Positions 1 to 7,874 of a stretch of 64,000 bases of DNA are shown here, one piece after another. The translations under genes and the position numbers were made by a program. A model generated the notes under the pieces. That model did no database searches. It saw nothing but the letters and a program-made list of their open reading frames with translations, and was not told the DNA's origin. Source of the stretch: Pseudoalteromonas sp. H105 (lineage in GTDB: Bacteria; Pseudomonadota; Gammaproteobacteria; Enterobacterales; Alteromonadaceae); the NCBI RefSeq assembly GCF_001469215.1, contig NZ_LOFH01000002.1, positions 186,001 to 250,000 of the forward strand. The letters are read 5' to 3'. The stretch's first letter is position 1. Every line of letters starts with the position of its first letter.

Positions 1-186
1 GTACCTAAGATCCAATTTGCCAGCGACGATTCACAATTACGTCATGGTAACGATGGTAGTCAATGGACTGCAGGGGTTGATTATGTTTTTGACAAACAAA
101 CACGTGCTTATTTGTTTTATACAGATTTAGATCTTGATCAACAAAGCGATAGCAGCCTTGCATTAGGCCTTAAGTACAAATTTTAA
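1..186 (+). CDS. C-terminal end of an outer-membrane porin (5' part outside window)
   Basis: The frame is open from the first base and ends at a TAA at 184-186. It encodes about 61 residues in the alternating pattern of outer-membrane beta-strands, including WTAGVDYVFDKQTRAYLFYT, and closes with ALGLKYKF. A terminal phenylalanine after a final amphipathic strand is the BAM recognition signature, and the pattern fits the general porin family (Porin_4 type) that forms trimeric diffusion channels. The start lies upstream of the window. The next gene begins only 10 bp later and encodes a dicarboxylate/anion symporter, so outer- and inner-membrane uptake of one substrate class may be cotranscribed. 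The substrate is unknown. Confidence 0.75.
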   Translation, partial: VPKIQFASDDSQLRHGNDGSQWTAGVDYVFDKQTRAYLFYTDLDLDQQSDSSLALGLKYKF

Positions 187-196
187 GGGGTAAGTG

Positions 197-1669
197 ATGA
201 GTGAATTAATCAATAACGATCAAGGTAAGTCACCGCTTATGCAGTATATTATGCTGTTGTTAGGTCCATGCATAATGTTAATCACCTGCCTAATGGATCC
301 TCCATCAGGGCTGAGTGTAGCCGCTTTTCGAACTGCTGGTTTAGCATTTTGGATGGCATCGTGGTGGGTAAGTGAAGTAGTGCCTATACCCGCGACATCA
401 CTTTTGCCGCTCGTGTTTTCACCTTTAGCGGATATTGCATCGATTAAAAGTGTTGCTGCACCTTATGCTCATCCTCTGATTTTTTTATTTTTGGGCGGGT
501 TTTTAATATCGATTGCCATGGAACGCTGGGGCCTACATAAACGTATAGCATTGAAAACAATGCTTTATGCGGGAACTAAGCCTAGTTACCAAATTTTAGC
601 GATGATGCTTGTAACTGCTTTTTTATCAATGTGGATGTCTAACACAGCGACCGCAGTGATGATGTTGCCGATTGCATTATCAATCACGCACCTAGTCCAA
701 CAGTCGAACCCTGATAACAATGGCTTTGGTAAAGCACTATTATTATCGATTGCGTATGGCGCAAGTATCGGTGGTATCGCTACATTGATTGGAACGCCAC
801 CTAATGCATTAATGGCAGCCTATTTATCGGATAGTTATCAAATTGAAATTGGTTTTTCACAATGGATGATGGTGGGTGTTCCTTTATCTCTCGTTATGTT
901 GTTTATTTGTTGGGTATGGCTCACACAGTTTGCGTATAAAGTTGATAGATCAGAGACAGGTACTGCAAAAATAGATACTAAATCACTTTTTAGTTCTCAG
1001 TTGATAGAGCTAGGTTCTATGCAACGTGCAGAAAAAGGTGTGCTAGTGGTATTTGCATTGGCAGCTGTGTGTTGGATTTTTAGGCCTTTACTTGGTGATG
1101 TCACGGGCTTGAAAATATCTGATACGGGAATTGCGATTGCTGCTGCATTACTGTTATTTGTTTTACCAGCAAACAAAGGCAGTAATGAGCGTATTTTAGA
1201 TTGGCAAAGTACATCAGGCGTACCTTGGGGCGTGTTATTGCTCTTTGGTGGCGGTTTAACTCTCGCTGCGCAAATAAAATCCTCTGGTTTAGCTGAATAC
1301 ATTGCGCACATGATTGAAGGAGCAGACACCATACCCTTAGTGTTGAGTGTATTGTTGGTGGCAACTTTAATCACATTTTTAACTGAAATAACCAGTAATA
1401 CAGCAACTGCTGCTGGCTTTTTACCATTACTAGGGCCGGTGGCAGAATCTATCACAGGCACACCATTAGTGTGGGTTATTCCTGCTGCAATTGCATGTAG
1501 TTGTGCCTTTATGATGCCTGTTGCAACGCCCCCTAACGCGATTGTCTTTGGCTCTGGTCAGATACAGATTCGCGATATGATTAAGTCAGGGTTCGTTTTA
1601 AACATCATCGCTATTGTGTTGATAACATTAGTTACAATGACGTTAGCAGCATCTATTTTTAAATTCTAA
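197..1669 (+). CDS. SLC13/DASS family sodium:anion (dicarboxylate) symporter
   Basis: A 490-residue inner-membrane protein with about a dozen hydrophobic segments. It carries the two repeated SNT signature motifs of the divalent anion:sodium symporters: SNTATAVMMLP near residue 148 and TSNTATAAGFLP near 399. Each is followed by a conserved proline-asparagine element, GTPPNALMA near 198 and ATPPNAIVFGSG near 444. The family imports succinate, malate, fumarate or related anions with sodium; the exact substrate cannot be read here. The ATG at 197 is preferred over the GTG at 194 because AAGGGG at 185-190 gives a well-spaced ribosome site. It lies just behind the porin gene and probably shares its transcript. 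Confidence 0.88.
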   Translation: MSELINNDQGKSPLMQYIMLLLGPCIMLITCLMDPPSGLSVAAFRTAGLAFWMASWWVSEVVPIPATSLLPLVFSPLADIASIKSVAAPYAHPLIFLFLGGFLISIAMERWGLHKRIALKTMLYAGTKPSYQILAMMLVTAFLSMWMSNTATAVMMLPIALSITHLVQQSNPDNNGFGKALLLSIAYGASIGGIATLIGTPPNALMAAYLSDSYQIEIGFSQWMMVGVPLSLVMLFICWVWLTQFAYKVDRSETGTAKIDTKSLFSSQLIELGSMQRAEKGVLVVFALAAVCWIFRPLLGDVTGLKISDTGIAIAAALLLFVLPANKGSNERILDWQSTSGVPWGVLLLFGGGLTLAAQIKSSGLAEYIAHMIEGADTIPLVLSVLLVATLITFLTEITSNTATAAGFLPLLGPVAESITGTPLVWVIPAAIACSCAFMMPVATPPNAIVFGSGQIQIRDMIKSGFVLNIIAIVLITLVTMTLAASIFKF

Positions 1670-1782
1670 ATCATAGTTACCCAACCCAGAGTGCTTAGGC
1701 GATGCATAAGCACTCTTTATTGCCCATCTAAGTAAACAAAGTTATAGTAATCCACTCCTTATTTTAATAAACAGGCATTCTT

Positions 1783-3204
1783 TTGACTGATAGTACGAGT
1801 ATTTCGGCTGATTTAACGTCTGCATTTACTGTAATGCAAACGCGTTTTAATGGTACTCCTTATCCCGCAATTAAAGATCGTATTACTTTACTCAAAATAC
1901 TTAAAAGCAAGATTATTTCATTGGAAGATGAGTTAGTAGCAGCAACGTCGAAGGACTTTGGGTATAGAACGGGTTTTGATACCGTAATGGGTGATATATT
2001 ACCGACAATAAAAGCAATTTCTCATAATATTAAACACCTTCCTAAGTGGTCAAAGGATACGCCTCGTCATGCGGGTATATCGTTAGCGCCTTCTTCAGTC
2101 TCTGTTAGTTACCAACCAATGGGAGTCGTGGGTATAATTTCTCCTTGGAACTATCCTATACAACTAGCCTTGGTCCCTGTTGCTACTGCGCTTGCAGCGG
2201 GTAACCGCGTGCTTCTTAAGCTGAGTGAATTTACGCCTCAGACTAACCAAATCATAAAGCGACTTTTTAGTGAAGAATTGAGTGAGCATTGCACGGTAAT
2301 AGAAGGTGAGGCGCCATTAAGTCAGCAATTTTCAAGTTTGCCATTTGCGCATTTATTTTTTACTGGGTCGACCAATGTTGGGCGCCATGTCATGGCTGCT
2401 GCGAGTAAAAACTTGACCCAAGTAACGCTAGAGTTAGGCGGGAAATCTCCTGTTTTGATCACACCAGTAACAGATATTGATAAAGCAGCCAAAGCGATTT
2501 TATTTGGTAAAATGTCAAATGCAGGTCAAATTTGTGTCGCACCGGATTATGTCTTAGTGCCTAACACTTTACAGCATCAGTTAACGCAAGCGTTGTGCAG
2601 GTTATATAAAAAGCATTATGGGCTTGGTGTTGAGGGAAAAAACTTAACATCTGTAATAAATGCGCACCATTATAAACGGCTAAGTTGTTTACTTGAGGAT
2701 GCAAAAAATAAAGGCGCACAAATAATACAGCCCCTTGATGAGAATATGACAGACCAGCAGAAGCATCGTATGGGTTTGCACATAGTGACACATGTGAATG
2801 ATGATATGTTGATGATGCAAGAAGAGTTATTTGGGCCGATATTACCCATTATGGGTTATGAGGCATTACCTGATGCAGTCGCATACATTAATAACCATCC
2901 TCAACCTTTGGCATTGTATGTAATGGGTCATGATAAGGAGATAAACCATTCTATTGAGATGCAAACACAAAGTGGTACATTAGCGCTCAATGATACGCTG
3001 ATGCAAGTGACAGCAGAAGATATTCCATTTGGTGGCTTAGGGCAATCTGGTATGGGGAATTATCATGGCAGAGAAGGGTTTATTACCTTTAGCCATGTAA
3101 GAAGTAAATTAGTAAGTGGTAAATTTAACCCGCGCTTAAATTTACTGTTATCACAAAATAGGTTGCTTATTAAGCTGCTTAGATGGATGTACTTTCGCAA
3201 TTAA
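1783..3204 (+). CDS. Coniferyl-aldehyde-type NAD(P)-dependent aldehyde dehydrogenase
   Basis: 473 residues, the length of the CALDH subgroup of class 3-like aldehyde dehydrogenases. YQPMGVVGIISPWNYPI near residue 110 is the subgroup's nucleotide-binding entry. The catalytic glutamate lies in LELGGKSP near 215 and the nucleophilic cysteine in GQICVAPDY near 250, followed by EELFGPILP and PFGGLGQSGMG. It should oxidise an aldehyde (aromatic or long-chain) to the acid in the cytoplasm. The frame opens with TTG at 1783 and a weak ribosome site; an ATG at 1834 is an alternative start that would remove 17 residues. A 113-bp gap separates it from the symporter, so co-transcription is uncertain. Confidence 0.85.
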   Translation: MTDSTSISADLTSAFTVMQTRFNGTPYPAIKDRITLLKILKSKIISLEDELVAATSKDFGYRTGFDTVMGDILPTIKAISHNIKHLPKWSKDTPRHAGISLAPSSVSVSYQPMGVVGIISPWNYPIQLALVPVATALAAGNRVLLKLSEFTPQTNQIIKRLFSEELSEHCTVIEGEAPLSQQFSSLPFAHLFFTGSTNVGRHVMAAASKNLTQVTLELGGKSPVLITPVTDIDKAAKAILFGKMSNAGQICVAPDYVLVPNTLQHQLTQALCRLYKKHYGLGVEGKNLTSVINAHHYKRLSCLLEDAKNKGAQIIQPLDENMTDQQKHRMGLHIVTHVNDDMLMMQEELFGPILPIMGYEALPDAVAYINNHPQPLALYVMGHDKEINHSIEMQTQSGTLALNDTLMQVTAEDIPFGGLGQSGMGNYHGREGFITFSHVRSKLVSGKFNPRLNLLLSQNRLLIKLLRWMYFRN

Positions 3205-3303
3205 AACACACCAGCGACGCAGTGATATTAAAATAATACACGCCCGATTCAACTTCTTTTAATTAGTTGTTGTAACGGGCAGGTTCATTAGGACTACTAA
3301 TTA

Positions 3304-4029
3304 TTAATATATTCTGCCTTCACCAGCGTAAAGACCAGCCTGAATTCGTTCGTATAATTCATTCGCTTTTTCTTTAGCTTCAGCTATTTCGGCTGGAAGC
3401 ATCTTTCTTTCATCAAGTTTACGGCTATGGCTGGCATTTAAATTGCCGTTAAACTCAGCCACTGAGTTCCAAATATACGATTTTTCGATATTTTTTTGTA
3501 CGCCTAGTCCTTCAAAATACATTAACGCAATATTGAATTGAGCGAGAGAGTAGTTATTGCCTGCCGCTTTCTCATACCATTTAAGTGCTTCTTTGTAGTC
3601 AAGTATAACGCCATCGCCATTTGAATACATAACACCTAAATTAAATTGCGCGGCTGGTAAGTTCTTTTCAGCAGCTTGTTTAAATAAAGACACGGCCATT
3701 TGTTTATCGAGCTTTACCCCTTTGCCTTCATCATAGAGCACAGCGAGCGCAAACATAGAGTCAACGTGCTTTTTCTTAACGGCTTGTTGGTAAAGTTCAG
3801 CCGCTTTACGATAATTTCGTGTTACACCGTGGCCATTTTCGTATAACTGTCCAAGTTCATAAATACCTGGTGCAAACCCTTTGTCTGCAAGGTAATTAAA
3901 CTCTTTTAATGCTTCTTCAAATTGCCCTTCATTGGCGGCTTTAATCCCTTCCTCTAAGCCCGCATGAGTAAAACTAGATATGCTTAACGCACCCATCATT
4001 AACAATACTTTTAATTTCGGTTGCCACAT
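3304..4029 (-). CDS. Exported Sel1-like repeat (SLR) protein
   Basis: 241 residues beginning with a signal peptide (about 23 residues ending SFTHA) and then about four Sel1/TPR-like units. These show the usual A..LG..Y..G.GV..D/N...A..WY..AA pattern, for example YELGQLYENGHGVTRNYRKA, FALAVLYDEGKGVKLDKQMA and FNLGVMYSNGDGVILDYKEA. Such solenoids act as periplasmic or secreted protein-binding scaffolds; no enzymatic motif is visible. It is convergent with the dehydrogenase gene. Upstream on the same strand lie the terminator and the Fur-controlled small RNA at 4155-4380, so it should have its own promoter in 4030-4154. The partner is unknown. Confidence 0.8.
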   Translation of the reverse strand: MWQPKLKVLLMMGALSISSFTHAGLEEGIKAANEGQFEEALKEFNYLADKGFAPGIYELGQLYENGHGVTRNYRKAAELYQQAVKKKHVDSMFALAVLYDEGKGVKLDKQMAVSLFKQAAEKNLPAAQFNLGVMYSNGDGVILDYKEALKWYEKAAGNNYSLAQFNIALMYFEGLGVQKNIEKSYIWNSVAEFNGNLNASHSRKLDERKMLPAEIAEAKEKANELYERIQAGLYAGEGRIY

Positions 4030-4154
4030 GACAAAACCTCCAATAAGTTGTAACTATGTAATTTTAGTTCTAAGCTGCAGAAAACCCCAACTTATAATTA
4101 AAAATCGTAATAATGAGGGTAAGATACAGATATTAAGGAATAAATTAAAGAAAT

Positions 4155-4380
4155 AAAAAAAGCCCCTGAGGGGCTTTTTGATTCATATCTACCGTCACCG
4201 ATATGAGCAATGTAGCAAGTAAGTGTGATCTTAAAATGAAACACATTGGGTCGAGTAAAGGGTTTCACTGAAGCGGCACGCTCTTCATCAACGCAAAATA
4301 TAATAGGTCCAGCATCCGTGCTGGTTACTCTATCCTTAGGCACTGAGGTCGGGACATAAAATAGTTTACTTTGCGATGAT
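4155..4380 (-). ncRNA. ryhB: Putative RyhB-type Fur-regulated small RNA
   Basis: On the minus strand a sigma-70 promoter (TTGACT at 4416-4411, 17-bp spacer, GATAAT at 4393-4388) predicts a start near 4380. The transcript would end in a factor-independent terminator, stem AGCCCC/GGGGCT at 4175-4161 followed by a run of seven U, giving about 225 nt. At plus 4204-4213 it contains, on the minus strand, ACATTGCTCA, identical to 10 nt of the conserved target-pairing core of E. coli RyhB as I remember it. Fur boxes overlap the promoter. Vibrio RyhB is also about 200 nt long. An 81-codon frame beginning at a GTG inside it runs through the terminator and is not credible. Confidence 0.72.
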
Positions 4381-4381
4381 G

Positions 4382-4443
4382 CAAATGATTATCACTTAGT
4401 TTGATTGTTTAGTCAACAACTAAGTGGTAATCATTATCATTTG
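4382..4443. promoter_or_regulatory. Twin Fur boxes and sigma-70 promoter
   Basis: Two Fur-box-like sequences lie in inverted orientation: one containing AATGATTATCA at 4384-4394 and one containing TAATCATTATCATTTG at 4428-4443. Their outer arms (CAAATGAT...CACTTAGTT) form a long near-palindrome across the region. The proximal box covers the -10 element of the minus-strand small RNA promoter, so iron-loaded Fur should block it. The distal box could also influence the plus-strand lipoprotein gene that starts at 4522. Confidence 0.7.
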
Positions 4444-4521
4444 TTTGTGATCTAAACACATTTATTTGTGGTATAACTAAAGTTAATTAAGTTATTGTTA
4501 GAATAACCGCGGGTCTATTAC

Positions 4522-5385
4522 ATGCATAAAAAAAATAATAAGTTAAATTTTAGAAATACTTTGTTGGTTGCGCTCATTGTGTTCCTAAGTGGATGCTCAG
4601 CAACTTTTACTTATAATAATATAGGGTGGTTGTCTGGTTTTTGGATTGATGATTATATCGACTTGAACAAACAGCAATCAAAAATAATGAAGTCGTTAGT
4701 AAAAGACACACGTGATTGGCATAGAGAAAGCCAGTTACCCCTCTATAAAACAGATCTTATTCATCTAGAAACGTTACTGAATAACTCCCCAACAGAGCAA
4801 GCATTGATTGAGCACTTTAATCGTTCAAGCGGTCATTGGCAGACATTGGTAAATCATATTGCGATGCCCTTAATTGAAGTGGCTAAAACGCTTGACGACA
4901 AGCAAAGAACACATCTTATTTCTACAATTCGTGATGATATGAATGAAGAGCAGGTAGAATACAATAAGCAAACAGACAGAGAACGAAGCGATTCGCGACT
5001 AAAAAAACAAATAGACACATACAAAGAGTGGTTAGGTAAGCTTTCTAAGCAACAAGTAACGCTCATTTCGATAGCAAATGATAATTATGTATCACGATTC
5101 AACCTGTGGCAAAGTTACAAAACGACACGGTTAGAGGCCTTGATCACTGTATTTGATGATCCAGCCATCACTCCGCCAGTATTTGAACAAAATATGATGC
5201 ATATTATTACCGATCGCGAGGCTTTTATGAGTGATGAGTTGATTGCGTTGAACAAGCAAAATCGCGCGCAGTACGCGAGACTATTAGTCTCATTACGTGA
5301 AACATTAACAGCAAAGCAGATAGAACATGCACAGGATAAGTTTAGCGATATGATTGAAGAAATAGATGACTTAATAGCCGATTAG
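4522..5385 (+). CDS. DUF6279 family lipoprotein
   Basis: 287 residues with a lipoprotein signal: a hydrophobic run and the lipobox FLSGC at about residues 22-26. The opening of the mature part, FTYNNIGWLSGFWIDDYIDL, is typical of the DUF6279 family found in marine Gammaproteobacteria. The rest is highly charged and mostly alpha-helical. The family has no established role; it is predicted to be anchored to the outer membrane and to face the periplasm. The Fur-box region ends about 80 bp upstream, so iron control is possible but not shown. No ribosome site is obvious before the ATG at 4522. Confidence 0.7.
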   Translation: MHKKNNKLNFRNTLLVALIVFLSGCSATFTYNNIGWLSGFWIDDYIDLNKQQSKIMKSLVKDTRDWHRESQLPLYKTDLIHLETLLNNSPTEQALIEHFNRSSGHWQTLVNHIAMPLIEVAKTLDDKQRTHLISTIRDDMNEEQVEYNKQTDRERSDSRLKKQIDTYKEWLGKLSKQQVTLISIANDNYVSRFNLWQSYKTTRLEALITVFDDPAITPPVFEQNMMHIITDREAFMSDELIALNKQNRAQYARLLVSLRETLTAKQIEHAQDKFSDMIEEIDDLIAD

Positions 5386-5627
5386 CCCGATCCGACGGTG
5401 GTAAGTCTACTGGTTAAGACTTTCTATTTTAGTTCGTTTCTTAAGTATTTTATTAATGAACAGCCTATAGCTACTAGGTAGTTCTGGGCGTTGCGCAATA
5501 TAAACAAATGAACTTCATTGTTACAGTGTTTAATGGCAGGTGCGACAAAGCAAAACGAAATAGCAGAAACCGTGTCATTATGGCACTGATAGAAGCTAAT
5601 TTTGATTAATAATCTTAAAAAGACGTC

Positions 5628-6575
5628 CTAACGCCCACGATACATACGATCAAAATCAGGCACATTTTTTTCCCAAAGTGGCGTGTCTTTGCCTAAATGT
5701 TCTCTTATAGCATCAAAGAAAAGACGTGTTCTAACGGGTAAATCTCGATGAGGATACACTGCGTACATTGCACTATACTCTGTAAGGTGTAGATCTGTTA
5801 ATAACGGTATTAATCGCCCTGAAGTGACCTCGTCATCTATTATAAATGCGGGGGCCAGCACATAAGTTGTACCAGAGAGCGTTTTATCCAGCAACACTTC
5901 GGCATCATTTGCTCTAAACACACTTTTTATTTTTTGCTCTTGGGCATCACCATATTGATCAAGGTAGCGTACTCCTTCGACCCTTAATGACGTACTTGAG
6001 TAGCTTGCGGCAGGTAAATCGGCCAAGTCTTCAATGCATTTAGGCATCCCATAAGTGCTTATAAATTCAGGTGACGCTAATAGTAATAATCTATTGCGTG
6101 CAATTTTACGGGCAATGAGCGAAGAGTCTTTGGGTTCACCAACACGAAAAGCCAAGTCAAACCCTTCAGATACTAAATCCACTAACTTATCATCAAGTCT
6201 CAATTCAACTTCTACTTGCGGAAAGCGTTTCTGAAAGTCGTTTATAACGGGTTGTAAGTAACGTCTGCCAATAATTGTAGAGGAGGTTATTTTAAGTACA
6301 CCGCGAGGTTCTTGATGGTAATTCTCAGCAAGGCGAACGGTTTCACCTAGCAGCTCTCTGAGCTCTGCCGCTTTCTTTATCATTTCAGCGCCAGCAGCGG
6401 TTAGCGAAAAAGACCGTGTTGTTCTATTTAGCAATCGAACACCTAAGTCATCTTCTAAGCGACTAATTTGTTTTGAGATCACTGAGCGGTCGATATTGCG
6501 TGTTTCAGCCGCTTTAGCAAACGATCCTCTCTCGACGACTTCTAATAGCATCAATAAACGACTCGTTGTGTCCAT
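5628..6575 (-). CDS. LysR-type transcriptional regulator of the divergent RND operon
   Basis: 315 residues from the ATG at 6575. The frame is open 30 codons further upstream, but MDTTSRLLMLLEVVERGSF is the normal LysR N-terminus. The winged helix-turn-helix is FAKAAETRNIDRSVISKQ at about residues 19-36, followed by the dimerisation helix and a periplasmic-binding-protein-like effector domain. It is divergent from the efflux operon with a 121-bp intergenic region, the classic arrangement for LysR activators such as MexT and OqxR-like regulators. It probably controls that operon and itself. The inducer is unknown. Confidence 0.88.
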   Translation of the reverse strand: MDTTSRLLMLLEVVERGSFAKAAETRNIDRSVISKQISRLEDDLGVRLLNRTTRSFSLTAAGAEMIKKAAELRELLGETVRLAENYHQEPRGVLKITSSTIIGRRYLQPVINDFQKRFPQVEVELRLDDKLVDLVSEGFDLAFRVGEPKDSSLIARKIARNRLLLLASPEFISTYGMPKCIEDLADLPAASYSSTSLRVEGVRYLDQYGDAQEQKIKSVFRANDAEVLLDKTLSGTTYVLAPAFIIDDEVTSGRLIPLLTDLHLTEYSAMYAVYPHRDLPVRTRLFFDAIREHLGKDTPLWEKNVPDFDRMYRGR

Positions 6576-6696
6576 AATTAATCCACTCAGCAATAATTGA
6601 TGCCATTTTGGCATTAATGAATTTGAAAATCTATGGTTTTTGTCCGCATGTTTGTTCCGTACCATTTAGCAATAGATAAAATGGAGAAGCGTCGAT

Positions 6697-7866
6697 ATGA
6701 ACAAACATTTAATAGCTACCGCAATTTTAGCGGCATTGTTAACTTTAAGCGGGTGTGCAGAAGAGCCAGCACAACAAAATTCACAACAACAACAGCTACA
6801 ACCCATAGATGTGGCAACGGTTGTTACAAAACCAGTGCAAAGCTGGCATACATACACAACACGCTTAGAGGCACCTGAGGAAGTCTCTTTGATGCCGCGT
6901 GTTTCGGGTGTCATTGAGAATATAGCGTTTGAAGAAGGGGATGCGGTTAAAAAAGGCGACTTATTATTTGAGCTAGATGCACGTCCTTACGCGGCTAATG
7001 TAGCAAGTTTGAAAGCGCAAGTCACCAGCGCCCAAGCTGCATTAGAACAAGCGCGCAGCGAAGCAAAAAGAGCTGAACGATTAACGCAGCGCAAAGCAAT
7101 TTCAACAGAACAAGCTGAATCACGCACTTCAACATTGCATCAACGCCAAGCACAGCTTACGGCTTATGAAGCGCAATTAACCGCAGCCGAGCTTGATTTG
7201 GCTTTTACTCAAATTCGCTCACCGATAGACGGTATTATCTCTCGCGCGAACATTACTAAAGGCAATAATGTGCAAGCTGGGCACTCTGTTTTAACCTCGA
7301 TTGTGTCGAATAAAACCATGTATGCGTATTTTGATGTAGACGAACGCACATGGAATCGTTCACTTAGCGATGTGACTCGCGAAGATAAGCAAGCGGTTGT
7401 GATGCAAAAAGTCGGTGAAGCAACATTTGACCATGCAGGGTATATCGATTTTATCGATAATCAGATTAACGTTGCGACAGGCACATTGCGCGTAAGAGCA
7501 CGTTTTGAACAATCGCAAAATGAATTACGTGCAGGGTCATTTGCGCGTATAAAACTCGCAGCTAATGTAGTGCAAGAGCACATAATTGTGCCTGATCGTG
7601 CTATTGGCACCGACCTTAAAAACCGTTTTGTATTAACCATTGGCGAGAACAATATTTTGCAGTACAAGTTGGTCACTGTGGGTGAACGGTATGGGCGTTT
7701 TAGGGTGGTAACGTCAGGCTTATCTGACACTGATGTTATTGCTGTCAATGGCCCTGCTAGAGTTGGCCCAGGGATGCCTGTAGCACCTAACACAGTAACA
7801 TTAGATACCTCGGGTATTGCCTTTACGTTACAACCGTCTTCTCATAACTTAATGGCTAAGAAGTAG
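6697..7866 (+). CDS. RND efflux periplasmic adaptor (membrane fusion) lipoprotein
   Basis: 389 residues with the lipobox TLSGC near residue 20. It has the HlyD/AcrA layout: a split lipoyl domain (PRVSGVIENIAFEEGDAVKKG and FTQIRSPIDGIISR) around an alpha-helical hairpin at about residues 95-165, then beta-barrel and membrane-proximal domains. It links the inner-membrane pump to the outer-membrane channel. It is the first gene of a three-gene operon with a GGAG ribosome site before the ATG, and only 8 bp separate it from the pump gene. It resembles the MexE/OqxA group. The substrate spectrum cannot be read from sequence. Confidence 0.9.
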   Translation: MNKHLIATAILAALLTLSGCAEEPAQQNSQQQQLQPIDVATVVTKPVQSWHTYTTRLEAPEEVSLMPRVSGVIENIAFEEGDAVKKGDLLFELDARPYAANVASLKAQVTSAQAALEQARSEAKRAERLTQRKAISTEQAESRTSTLHQRQAQLTAYEAQLTAAELDLAFTQIRSPIDGIISRANITKGNNVQAGHSVLTSIVSNKTMYAYFDVDERTWNRSLSDVTREDKQAVVMQKVGEATFDHAGYIDFIDNQINVATGTLRVRARFEQSQNELRAGSFARIKLAANVVQEHIIVPDRAIGTDLKNRFVLTIGENNILQYKLVTVGERYGRFRVVTSGLSDTDVIAVNGPARVGPGMPVAPNTVTLDTSGIAFTLQPSSHNLMAKK

Positions 7867-7874
7867 GACGCACC

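Noticed and set aside
997-1461. 154-codon antisense frame inside the symporter gene
   Set aside because: A shadow of a well-supported transporter gene; it has no family resemblance and no initiation signals.
4098-4343. 81-codon frame with GTG start on the minus strand
   Set aside because: It lies in the putative RyhB transcript, has no ribosome site, and continues through the terminator stem and U-run; better explained as an RNA gene.
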